A stretch of 46,469 nucleotides of DNA, from the NCBI GenBank assembly GCA_902780135.1, contig CACZEK010000013.1, forward strand, positions 1 through 46,469, written 5' to 3'. Under the pieces are notes generated by a model that saw only the letters and a program-made list of their open reading frames with translations, did no database searches and had not been told where the DNA came from. A program made the translations under genes and the position numbers. This DNA comes from an uncultured bacterium (GTDB lineage: Bacteria; Verrucomicrobiota; Lentisphaeria; Victivallales; UBA1829). Of this stretch, positions 29,721 to 36,496 are shown one piece after another (position 1 is the stretch's first letter; every line of letters starts with the position of its first letter).

Positions 29721-30647
29721 ATGAAATCGGAAAAACACGTCGGCAGTTATGTGGAAAGCGTTATCGACCTGATCGGCAATACCCCGCTGATCTCCCTGAA
29801 GGAATCAACGGGATATAACATTTTTGCCAAGGCCGAGTTCCTGAATCCGGGCGGCAGCATCAAGGACCGCATCGCCCTGGGGATGCTGCGCGACGCCGAG
29901 GAAAAAGGCCTGCTGAAAAAAGGAATGACGATCATCGAACCGACCAGCGGCAACACCGGGATCGGGCTGGCGTTCTGCGGTCCCCGGATGGGCTACAGGG
30001 TGATCATCGTCATGCCGGAAAATATGAGCGAGGAACGAAAGAAGATCATCCGTGCGCTGGGGGCGGAGCTTGTTCTCACGCCGGCGGAGGAAAGCATCGC
30101 CGGAGCGGTTCGGGAGGCGGAACGCCTTGCGGCATCGTCGGACGAATACTTCATGCCGCAGCAGTTTGAGAATCCCGCCAACCCGGAGACGCATTACCGG
30201 AGTACGGCGGTCGAACTCTGCCGCCAGATCGGCAGGAAGATCGACGTGTTCGTGTCCGGCATCGGGAGCGGCGGAACCCTCCAGGGAATCGCAAAATATA
30301 TTCTGGAGCAGAACCCCGAATGCAGAATCTGTGCCGCCGAACCCAAGAACGTTTCCGTACTTCTGGGACAGGAGCCGGGGCTTCATCAGATCCAGGGGAT
30401 CGGCGACGGATTTATCCCGAAGGTGCTGGATGTGGACTGCATCACGGACATCGTGGAGGTGTCCGACGAGGATGCCATCGACACTGCGCGGAGTCTGGCA
30501 CGCGTGCAGGGACTTCTGGTCGGCACGTCTTCCGGCGCCAACATCTTTGCCGCGCAGAAAATGCTTGAGAAAGTTGGCGCGGACAAGGTGGTCGCCACCG
30601 TGCTTCCCGACAGGATGGAACGCTATTTCAGCACATCCCTGATTTGA
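29721..30647 (+). CDS. cysK: Cysteine synthase A (O-acetylserine sulfhydrylase)
   Basis: The 308-residue fold-type II PLP enzyme has the PLP lysine in NPGGSIKDRIAL, the substrate loop TSGNTGIGLAF and the phosphate-binding loop GIGSGGTLQG. It ends with the normal SSGANIFAA helix. It makes cysteine from O-acetylserine and sulfide in the cytoplasm. It stands alone with a long leader, apart from the second cysteine synthase at 37533 in the sulfur island. The two copies differ clearly (GSIKDR against GSVKDR; SGIGSGGT against AGTGTSGT), so they are not a recent duplication. Confidence 0.95.
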   Translation: MKSEKHVGSYVESVIDLIGNTPLISLKESTGYNIFAKAEFLNPGGSIKDRIALGMLRDAEEKGLLKKGMTIIEPTSGNTGIGLAFCGPRMGYRVIIVMPENMSEERKKIIRALGAELVLTPAEESIAGAVREAERLAASSDEYFMPQQFENPANPETHYRSTAVELCRQIGRKIDVFVSGIGSGGTLQGIAKYILEQNPECRICAAEPKNVSVLLGQEPGLHQIQGIGDGFIPKVLDVDCITDIVEVSDEDAIDTARSLARVQGLLVGTSSGANIFAAQKMLEKVGADKVVATVLPDRMERYFSTSLI

Positions 30648-30703
30648 TTTCCCGCGCGGAAGGCATCAGAGCGGACGGGGGCATTCGCGGATAAATTCCC
30701 CAT

Positions 30704-31297
30704 TCACTTGTTTTTCTCCGTCTCCGCCTCGTCCGGCACAGCCTCGCCGTGCGCCTTCGCGGAGACCTTCGGCGGCTCGAATCGCTCGCGGGGCGGAAAA
30801 CCGATTCGTCCGGCGACATGGGAGACGAGGAACCCATCGGTGCACATATTGTAAATCTCAATGTTGTCGTTGTATTGCTTGCGGGAGGCATCAATGCGTT
30901 TTTCGGCGTCGGCGAGCTCGATCTGAAGCCGGATGAAGTCTTCGTCGGCATTCAGTTCGGGACAGCTTTCCGCAACAGCGAGAAGCCGGCCGAGCGCGAT
31001 CGTCAGGGCTTCCTCGGATTCAGCTCTTGCCGAGGGCGTCGCGGCGGCGGCAAGCTTGCCGAGGGCATCGGCAACGCCGTTGAAAACTTCTTCCTCGTCC
31101 GGGGCACGGCTCTTCACTGCCGAAACCAGGTCGGGCGCCAGATCCGCACGGCTCCGGAGCTGCGCGTCAAGGTCCGCCCAATCCTGTTTCGCGACTTCAT
31201 TCATGGAAACCAGTCCGATGTACTGAGAGAAGAACAAAAGGCCGCCGAGAAGAGCGAGTGCGACGACGATTACGACAAGATAGATCAATGGTTTCAT
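30704..31297 (-). CDS. lemA: LemA family membrane protein
   Basis: 197 residues: one N-terminal transmembrane helix (YLVVIVVALALLGGLLFF) facing a helical bundle with LemA signatures: QDWADLDAQLRSRADLAPDL, LQIELADAEKRIDASRKQYN and the C-terminal IGFPPRERFEPP. Role unsettled; LemA often pairs with TPM-domain proteins, one of which is at 19507. Its last 11-12 codons (GEAVPDEAETE) are duplicated in a small open frame upstream. SD AAAGGA precedes the ATG. Confidence 0.88.
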   Translation of the reverse strand: MKPLIYLVVIVVALALLGGLLFFSQYIGLVSMNEVAKQDWADLDAQLRSRADLAPDLVSAVKSRAPDEEEVFNGVADALGKLAAAATPSARAESEEALTIALGRLLAVAESCPELNADEDFIRLQIELADAEKRIDASRKQYNDNIEIYNMCTDGFLVSHVAGRIGFPPRERFEPPKVSAKAHGEAVPDEAETEKNK

Positions 31298-31372
31298 GTT
31301 TTTTATCCTTTCCCGAGCATCATTTCCCCGATTCTTTCCGTCTCCGCCTCGTCCGGCACAGCCTCGCCATGC
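30717..31372. repeat. 36-bp direct repeat flanking lemA
   Basis: Bases 30717-30752 (3' end of lemA) and 31337-31372 (just upstream of lemA) match at 35 of 36 positions. Both encode GEAVPDEAETE on the minus strand. The spacing is one lemA gene length, as expected for an insertion, duplication or deletion through this sequence. Confidence 0.85.
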
Positions 31373-31401
31373 TCCCAGGCATGGTGTGGTTTGTTTGTCA
31401 T
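31303..31401 (-). CDS. Possible 32-residue protein sharing the LemA C-terminal tail
   Basis: The frame MTNKPHHAWEHGEAVPDEAE and onward ends 5 bases before the lemA ATG, and its own ATG lies 4 bases after the acetyltransferase stop. The ribosome-binding site is weak. It may be a chimera formed when the lemA tail was copied between two genes rather than a conserved protein. Confidence 0.3.
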   Translation of the reverse strand: MTNKPHHAWEHGEAVPDEAETERIGEMMLGKG

Positions 31402-31405
31402 GCTT

Positions 31406-31897
31406 TCAAAGAATCCGATAATGCGGGATGATGTCCTCGAAAGAACCGTCTTTTTTTCGGAATCCGCCTGGGATCACGCCAAGCAGAACGAATCCGAGCT
31501 TGCGATAAAGAGCAAGAGCGCTTTCGTTTGTCCGGACGACGGCATTGAATTGCAGGATGCGGAATCCGCATTCTTTTGCCCGACTCATGGAGTCGCGGAC
31601 AAGCGTCTCTCCGACGTGATGCCCGCGCCATTTCGAAGCCACGGCATAACTGGCGTTACAAATATGTCCGCAACGCCCGACGTTGTTCGGATGCAGGATA
31701 TAGAGGCCGGCGATCTCTCCGGTTTCTTCATGCCGGGCAAGCCCCGTGAACGTCTGCATGGAAAAGAACGCATGACCGGATTCCGCAGTGAGCTCGTCCT
31801 CTTGGGGGAAGGCAACGCCGTCGTGAACTACCTCGTTCCAAATCACGAGGCAGGCTTCAATGTGTTCGGGCGAGTACGCTATTATCTGAAAGCTCAT
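31406..31897 (-). CDS. GNAT family N-acetyltransferase
   Basis: 163 residues with the GNAT acetyl-CoA loop around SKWRGHHVGETLVRDSM, and the final FNAVVRTNESALALYRKLGF beta-alpha motif. It should transfer acetyl groups from acetyl-CoA to an amine; relatives include phosphinothricin-type acetyltransferases. Substrate unknown. It heads a tight minus-strand run with the small frame and lemA. Confidence 0.9.
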   Translation of the reverse strand: MSFQIIAYSPEHIEACLVIWNEVVHDGVAFPQEDELTAESGHAFFSMQTFTGLARHEETGEIAGLYILHPNNVGRCGHICNASYAVASKWRGHHVGETLVRDSMSRAKECGFRILQFNAVVRTNESALALYRKLGFVLLGVIPGGFRKKDGSFEDIIPHYRIL

Positions 31898-32094
31898 CTC
31901 AAAATCTTTCTGTGCGGCTTGTCATCCAATTCGTTGCGTCATTCGTTTTCCCGCTTCGTATGCCTTCTGCAGGTCCTGTTCCTATCAGCGTTTCCTGCTC
32001 GAACTGTCTCGTCGGGCGGCATCCCGGTAAGGTGCCCTGTCCCCTTGGGACTGGACTGTTTTGATTGTCGTGACAGGTGTAAATGCTAATGGAT

Positions 32095-32122
32095 ACTATA
32101 GCAGGCATTGACCGGATGTCAA
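32095..32122 (-). promoter_or_regulatory. Promoter of the acetyltransferase-lemA operon
   Basis: Minus strand: TTGACA (32117-32122), 16-base spacer, TATAGT (32095-32100). The leader to the acetyltransferase ATG is about 190 bases and holds no clear gene. Confidence 0.7.
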
Positions 32123-32310
32123 GCCTGAATCCGAAACAATAATGTTTTTTAAGAGGCTTTGTCCGGGACGCACCTCCCTTCGCAGACGGAATCGGGCGTA
32201 AGATACCCAAGAGCCGAGTGAAGCCGTCAGCGAGGCTTCATGCGTTTCTCGAACCGGAAGAAATACTCTCCGCCCGGGGTGTCCTGAAAAGAGTTTCCCT
32301 GAGACAGACC

Positions 32311-32397
32311 GGGGAGAAGATAGGGACAGAAACCGGGCTTACGTCGCGGGCGCCCGGCTTCCGTTCATCATACCCCCAAACTCCCTATCTTCCCCCC
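32311..32397 (-). other. Nested hairpin overlapping the stop codon of the GspC-like gene
   Basis: GAAGATAGGGA (32316-32326) pairs with 32382-32392 over 11 bp, flanked by G4/C runs, and encloses a second stem CCGGGC/GCCCGG (32333-32338 with 32352-32357). The outer stem contains the stop codon (32385-32387). No T run follows. It could be a 3' end or stability structure. The remainder of 31898-32384 shows only the promoter at 32095. Confidence 0.5.
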
Positions 32398-33890
32398 ATG
32401 CCCGCGCCACCGGTGCGGTTCCCGGTATTCACCCCCGAGCGACCGGCGGCATTGTTCCGCGATGCAGTGGTATTGGTACGCCCGGCGTTGGTGCTTGTGC
32501 GTGTCGAAATGCTGTTCGTCGTGGTACGTCCGGCTGTATTCCCTCCGGTACGGTTTGCGGTCGTATTGCGCGAGGCGGTCGTATTGCGGGAAGATGTCGT
32601 GTTGCGGGAAGAGGCGGAGTTCATGGTGGTCCGGCTGTTGGAGTTCATTCCGGTACGATTTCCCCCGGTCATAGAGTTCGTTCTGGAATTGTTGTTTCCT
32701 CCGCCGAACCCGCCATTCCCTCCGCCGAAACCATTGTTTCCACCTCCGAACCCGCCTCTGTCATTTCCTCCGCCGAAGCCGCCGAAGCCGCCATCGCCCC
32801 CTCCGAAACTGGCAAAGCCTCCTCCGCCTTCGCCGAAGCCTCCGAAATCGCCGCCGCCAAAGCCTCCTCCGCCGAAGCCGCCATTGTTGCGTCTGCCGCG
32901 GTTGCTGCCGGAAGGCGCCGGGTTGGAGGACGCGTTTGCTGTGGAGTCGGAGACGATCACCTGAGCCGTATTTACTCTGGACGCGGCAAACGCCATCGCT
33001 TCCTGATTTTCCGAAGCCTTCTGAATTGTGAGCTCGATGACCTCGTTGTTGCGCCGGAGCGTGGCGGTATTCCGCGTAACATCCACGAGCGTATATCCGC
33101 CTGCCGTGACCTCGCCGAGTTTCACATACTGGCGCGCGGCGTTTGCATCGCTCGCCGAGACCGAAAGCATGCCGTCTTCCGTGGTCGCTTTCGTCGCAGT
33201 GATGGCGGTCTGAAGCTGCTGGACCTGCGCACGCATGGTCTCCACCTGCTGCCGGACCGATGCGAGCTGTTCCGGCGTTGCGCCGCTCTGCTGGAGCGTC
33301 TGCATGACGCTTTGAAGCTGCGCCAGCCGCTGCTGCGCCTCATCAAGCTGATTCTGCGCCATTTCCTCCGCATTCATCTGGTTCGCATTGTTCTGCCCCG
33401 CGGCATTTCCGCCCGTTGCTCCGAATCCGCCGAACCCGCCGAAATCCCCGAATCCGCCGAATCCGAAATCTCCGAATCCGCCCATGCCGCCCCTGCGGTT
33501 CCGGTTTTGATTCCGCTGAAGGATGATCGCACCCTTTGTATCGTTGATCTCGAACGTCCCGACCAGGGTCAGATCCGCACGGGCATTGTTCGCGGCAGTG
33601 GCGCGGTTGCCCGCGACCGGAGCGTTCGGGGTACGATCCGGCGAGAAAATGTTGAGCGCCGTAATGACATTGACCTGCTCTTCCGCCTGTCTGGGAGAGT
33701 TTTGTACGGGGGTGATTTGGGAAGCCTTCGCGGAAGAGGAAGCAAGAGGTCTGGATAATTCTTTCGCGTTTTTTCCCGTTGCAGATACGCGCGCGGACAT
33801 CGTGTCTTCTTTTTCCGTAAGGCACTTGATGACTTCGGCGCCTGCGAGTATGGCGAGCATGATGTTGACTGCTATGAGGATCGGTTTCAT
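32385..33890 (-). CDS. GspC/PilP-like inner-membrane protein with coiled coil and Gly-rich, Asn/Thr/Arg-rich tail
   Basis: The ATG at 33890 follows GGAGA and gives 501 residues. An N-terminal helix (LIAVNIMLAILAGAEVI) leads to a beta domain split in two: ADLTLVGTFEINDTKGAII and EVTAGGYTLVDVTRNTATLR. Their pattern matches the homology region of GspC/PilP, pilot subunits of type II secretion and type IV pili. Between them lie a Gly/Phe stretch and a Gln-rich coiled coil (~150-215). The C-terminal ~190 residues are Gly-rich, then Asn/Thr/Ser/Arg repeats (RNTTASRNTTANRT). No other secretion gene is near. Function uncertain; it may help display or secrete proteins. Confidence 0.65.
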   Translation of the reverse strand: MKPILIAVNIMLAILAGAEVIKCLTEKEDTMSARVSATGKNAKELSRPLASSSAKASQITPVQNSPRQAEEQVNVITALNIFSPDRTPNAPVAGNRATAANNARADLTLVGTFEINDTKGAIILQRNQNRNRRGGMGGFGDFGFGGFGDFGGFGGFGATGGNAAGQNNANQMNAEEMAQNQLDEAQQRLAQLQSVMQTLQQSGATPEQLASVRQQVETMRAQVQQLQTAITATKATTEDGMLSVSASDANAARQYVKLGEVTAGGYTLVDVTRNTATLRRNNEVIELTIQKASENQEAMAFAASRVNTAQVIVSDSTANASSNPAPSGSNRGRRNNGGFGGGGFGGGDFGGFGEGGGGFASFGGGDGGFGGFGGGNDRGGFGGGNNGFGGGNGGFGGGNNNSRTNSMTGGNRTGMNSNSRTTMNSASSRNTTSSRNTTASRNTTANRTGGNTAGRTTTNSISTRTSTNAGRTNTTASRNNAAGRSGVNTGNRTGGAGMGGR

Positions 33891-33930
33891 GGTTTTGTCT
33901 CCAGTTGCGGGCGGGTGTTTAATAATTCCG

Positions 33931-33957
33931 TTTCGTACTATTAACGAAATACGAAAT
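33931..33957. promoter_or_regulatory. Candidate MarR operator upstream of the GspC-like gene
   Basis: TTTCGT-N7-ACGAAA (33931-33949) is followed by a repeat of ACGAAAT. Related AATACGAAT repeats occur in the marR promoter near 34570-34587. Confidence 0.35.
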
Positions 33958-33999
33958 CGGATTATTGTGCGTTTTCCGCTTTTTATTCGATTGGGAGAC

Positions 34000-34026
34000 A
34001 AAAAAAAGGAACCCGAAATGGGTTCC
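34000..34026 (-). terminator. Intrinsic terminator of the marR gene
   Basis: GGAACCC (34020-34026 on the minus strand) pairs with GGGTTCC (34008-34014) over a 5-nt loop and is followed by eight T (34000-34007). Confidence 0.85.
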
Positions 34027-34050
34027 GAGGTAAAATAAAGGAAAAAACGG

Positions 34051-34527
34051 TTATTCTTTCGGCGAGATGGGTGCCGGAGGCGCGATGCCGAAGATCTTTT
34101 CGCCATGTTCGCGCAGCCTGGCTTCATAATAACGGACTGCGCGGATGAAATCGGGCGAGAATTCCCGTATCGTCTCCTCCATGGCGGCATTCTCCATATC
34201 AAAGACCTTTTTCAGCACTTTGTCGGCGAGTTCCTGCCCGGACGGGGTCAGGATGATGTTCATCTCGCGGCGTTTGCCGGGGATCGGCTCGAGCTGGACG
34301 AGGCCGCGTGTCTTCCAGTCTTTGATGATGGTGTTCAGCGTGGTGCGCGGGATGCCCCATTCATCGCAGATCTGTTTCTGGGAATACGGCACGCCGTCCG
34401 CGAGAGAGTAGAGAAGGCCGAATTCGCTGTCCTTCAGGTTGAATGCCTGGCAACAGACGGAGTAACAGCAGTTGATGCGGTTCATGGAGACCATGAGCTG
34501 AGCGATCTGCTTGCGTATTTGTTTCAT
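34051..34527 (-). CDS. MarR family transcriptional regulator
   Basis: 158 residues with a winged HTH: FGLLYSLADGVPYSQKQICD, EWGIPRTTLNTIIKDWKTRG, then the wing GKRREMNIILTPSG. A CCYSVCCQ cluster in the N-terminal helix region is unusual and could make it redox-responsive. It has its own promoter and terminator, and a shared repeat motif suggests it may regulate the adjacent GspC-like gene. Confidence 0.88.
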   Translation of the reverse strand: MKQIRKQIAQLMVSMNRINCCYSVCCQAFNLKDSEFGLLYSLADGVPYSQKQICDEWGIPRTTLNTIIKDWKTRGLVQLEPIPGKRREMNIILTPSGQELADKVLKKVFDMENAAMEETIREFSPDFIRAVRYYEARLREHGEKIFGIAPPAPISPKE

Positions 34528-34586
34528 CGGTCGCGGTCCTTGTCGGGAGAAATCAATGCGGGGGTTGGAATTCGTATTCGTATTTT

Positions 34587-34615
34587 ACAATAGCGCGCGA
34601 ACCGCCGTTTGTCAA
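34587..34615 (-). promoter_or_regulatory. marR promoter
   Basis: Minus strand: TTGACA (34610-34615), 17-base spacer, TATTGT (34587-34592). AATACG repeats directly downstream could bind MarR itself. Confidence 0.65.
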
Positions 34616-34650
34616 GGTCATTCGACAGGATTCATCCGGATTAGTATAAC

Positions 34651-34767
34651 TTAGCCCGACCTCATCTGCCGGCTTTTGAAGTCTCCCCACTCGACTTCAT
34701 ACGTCGTACAGACATCCAAAGCAATCTTTTCCGGCTTCGGAACTTGCTCCGGAAACAGAACATCCAA
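34651..34767 (-). pseudogene. Possible 3' fragment of an unidentified gene in the 34528-35166 gap
   Basis: A minus-strand frame of 38 codons (EQVPKPEKIALDVCTTYEVE, WGDFKSRQMRSG) ends in TAA and is preceded by an in-frame stop. Amino-acid makeup looks protein-like rather than random, but there is no credible start and no family is recognised. The rest of the 34528-35038 stretch holds the marR promoter and a hairpin at 34883-34920; otherwise I see nothing. Confidence 0.3.
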
Positions 34768-34882
34768 CCCTTATAGCAGGTGTAACGGCTGCGCGAAAGT
34801 ATAAAATGGTTGTAATGAGACCGCTAATCGCAGGTGCAACTCGTCCGGATTTGACCTCACAAAAATCCAACACGGTGACACA

Positions 34883-34920
34883 AAAACTGCTAATCGGACA
34901 TGGTATTTTTTAGCAGTTTT
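34883..34920. repeat. Perfect 11-bp inverted repeat
   Basis: AAAACTGCTAA (34883-34893) and TTAGCAGTTTT (34910-34920) enclose 16 bases. The right arm ends in four T, so a weak plus-strand terminator or a mobile-element remnant end are both possible. Confidence 0.5.
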
Positions 34921-35038
34921 GCGATTTTGGCCCCCGAATCGGGTCTGAAAAGGGTATGAACGATGCTGCGGATAGCAGGGGTGACGAACCAGTGTTATTT
35001 CTCAAAAAATAAATCCATAGGGCTATACGAAAAAACCT

Positions 35039-35140
35039 TCATGCCGCCAGTTTGACGTTCCTGCTTGATTCCAGAAGCCCGCCAGGCCGGGAGAATATAG
35101 CGATCTCCCCATCCTCGTCCTGTGACCACGGATCTGTCAT
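35039..35140 (-). CDS. Possible 33-residue protein after the Rrf2 gene
   Basis: An ATG with GAGGA very close upstream opens a frame 26 bases past the Rrf2 stop: MTDPWSQDEDGEIAIFSRPG, then LLESSRNVKLAA. It is acidic at the start. No family is recognised, and chance is a real alternative. Confidence 0.25.
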   Translation of the reverse strand: MTDPWSQDEDGEIAIFSRPGGLLESSRNVKLAA

Positions 35141-35166
35141 GCGTCCTCGGCAATGCGGACGACGCC

Positions 35167-35613
35167 TCAGATGCAGTAGTCCCAGAAGCCCTCTTCTGCG
35201 CTCTGGGTGCGGTAGGAGTCCAGAATATCTTCGAGCGTGATCTTTCCCGTGACCTCCCGGATGTCGTCGTTCAGCCTCTGCCAGACGTTCCGCATCGGGC
35301 ACGGCGTCCGGCGGTTGCATTTCCCGGGCGAGGTCGCACAGCCCACCACGGAGATCGGCCCCTCCATGGTCTCCAGGATCTCCAGCAAAGTGATCGTTTC
35401 CGGGGAGCGCGCCAGATAGAAGCCCCCCTTGGAGCCGCGCACGGACCGGATCAGTTTCGCGCGCCGCAGGTCAAGCACGAGCCGGCTGAGGTATTTTTCG
35501 GAGACCAGCTGGGACTGCGCGATGTCTTTCAGCAGACGAGGCTTTTCCGGGTCGTGCGTCGCGAGATCAATCAGGATCCGCAATCCGTAGCGTCCCTTGG
35601 TCGAGATTTTCAT
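35167..35613 (-). CDS. Rrf2-family regulator with three IscR-like cysteines
   Basis: The ATG at 35613 lies 10 bases after AGGAGG and gives 148 residues; the frame extends 10 codons upstream without a good site. The HTH region is MKISTKGRYGLRILIDLATH ... SEKYLSRLVLDLRRAKLI with the wing RGSKGGFYLARSP. Cys92, Cys99 and Cys105 sit almost exactly where IscR has its three 2Fe-2S ligands. It could therefore sense iron-sulfur status or cysteine supply, like IscR or CymR/CysR regulators. It diverges from the sulfur island, which it probably controls through the ACC-N5-GGT dyads; this is inferred from position and shared promoters. Confidence 0.9.
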   Translation of the reverse strand: MKISTKGRYGLRILIDLATHDPEKPRLLKDIAQSQLVSEKYLSRLVLDLRRAKLIRSVRGSKGGFYLARSPETITLLEILETMEGPISVVGCATSPGKCNRRTPCPMRNVWQRLNDDIREVTGKITLEDILDSYRTQSAEEGFWDYCI

Positions 35614-35651
35614 GGGATTCATTCCTCCTGTTGTTTTTTTCATGCCGGAAT

Positions 35652-35680
35652 AATATACTCCCCCGGAATGGAAAAATCAA
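35652..35680 (-). promoter_or_regulatory. Promoter of the Rrf2 gene
   Basis: Minus strand: TTGATT (35675-35680), 17-base spacer, TATATT (35652-35657). A GATAGACTATC palindrome begins 13 bases upstream, at about 35694. Confidence 0.65.
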
Positions 35681-35735
35681 GCCGGAATCGTCGATAGACT
35701 ATCAAAAAAGTAGAGAAATTTTTTTTGCTTTCGAT

Positions 35736-35791
35736 TTGACTTTCAGGGAAAGACGTGATATGTTATCCTTATATAAGACCATAGTGGTAGT
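35736..35791 (+). promoter_or_regulatory. Sulfur-island promoter A with ACC-N5-GGT dyad
   Basis: TTGACT (35736-35741), 17-base spacer, TATGTT (35759-35764). The dyad ACC-ATAGT-GGT lies at 35778-35788, over the expected transcript start, a repressing position. Upstream is an AAAAAAGTAGAGA element (from ~35704). The whole ~120-bp module is near-identical in layout to the metB promoter at 46354-46382. Confidence 0.7.
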
Positions 35792-35822
35792 TTTTTTGAA
35801 CAAGTCAATCCAGGAGGAGATC

Positions 35823-35870
35823 ATGAAGATCGCCAACACCCGCCAATACGGAGGTCCTGTCCATGCGTGA
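35823..35870 (+). CDS. 15-codon upstream open reading frame with a perfect ribosome-binding site
   Basis: AGGAGGAG lies just before the ATG. The encoded peptide is MKIANTRQYGGPVHA. The frame overlaps the start of the HD-domain gene by 8 bases and contains that gene's own GGAGG site, so ribosomes on it should couple to or gate HD translation. It has no Cys or Met run, so it is not an obvious cysteine attenuator. Confidence 0.55.
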   Translation: MKIANTRQYGGPVHA

Positions 35871-36462
35871 AGCGTTTCCGGTCAGCCGCGATACCGCGTG
35901 GGACCTGCTGACCAGGTACAACCATGAGGCGTTTCATCTGCGCCATGCGCTGACCGTGGAAGGCGTCATGCGGTATTTCGCGGATCACAACGGTTTTGCC
36001 GGAGAAGCGGATTTCTGGGGCATCGCCGGACTGCTTCACGACGTCGACTTCGAGCGGTTCCCGGAGGAACACTGCCGGAAAGCGCCGGAACTGCTCGCGG
36101 AAATCAATGCGCCGGAGAGCCTGGTCCACGCGGTCTGCTCGCACGGCTGGGACATCACGGTCGACGTGAAGCCGGAGCATTTCATGGAAAAGGTCCTGTA
36201 CGCGGCGGACGAGCTGACCGGGCTGATCTGGGCGGCGGCCTTGATGCGCCCCTCGAAAAGCGTTCAGGACATCGAGGTGAAGTCCGTGAAAAAGAAATTC
36301 AAGGACCGGAAATTCGCGGCGGGATGCTCCCGCGAGGTCATCCTTGCCGGAGTGGATCTGCTGGGCTGGACGCTGGACGAACTCATCGAAAAGACGATCG
36401 AAGCGATGCGGAGCTGCGAGGCCGAAGTCAACCGGGCCGAGGCTTCCGGCTTCGGAACGTAA
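35863..36462 (+). CDS. HD-domain phosphohydrolase
   Basis: 199 residues with SD GGAGG inside the preceding small frame. The HD motif starts FHLRHALTVEGVMRYFAD, then GIAGLLHDVDFERFPEEH with the His-Asp metal pair, and continues with SHGWD and AADELTGLIWAAAL, typical of HDIG-type small hydrolases of unknown substrate. It leads the plus-strand part of the sulfur island, with larE 34 bases downstream. Confidence 0.85.
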   Translation: MREAFPVSRDTAWDLLTRYNHEAFHLRHALTVEGVMRYFADHNGFAGEADFWGIAGLLHDVDFERFPEEHCRKAPELLAEINAPESLVHAVCSHGWDITVDVKPEHFMEKVLYAADELTGLIWAAALMRPSKSVQDIEVKSVKKKFKDRKFAAGCSREVILAGVDLLGWTLDELIEKTIEAMRSCEAEVNRAEASGFGT

Positions 36463-36496
36463 AGCGCCTTTTTTGCATCTTTCCCGGAGTTGAACC

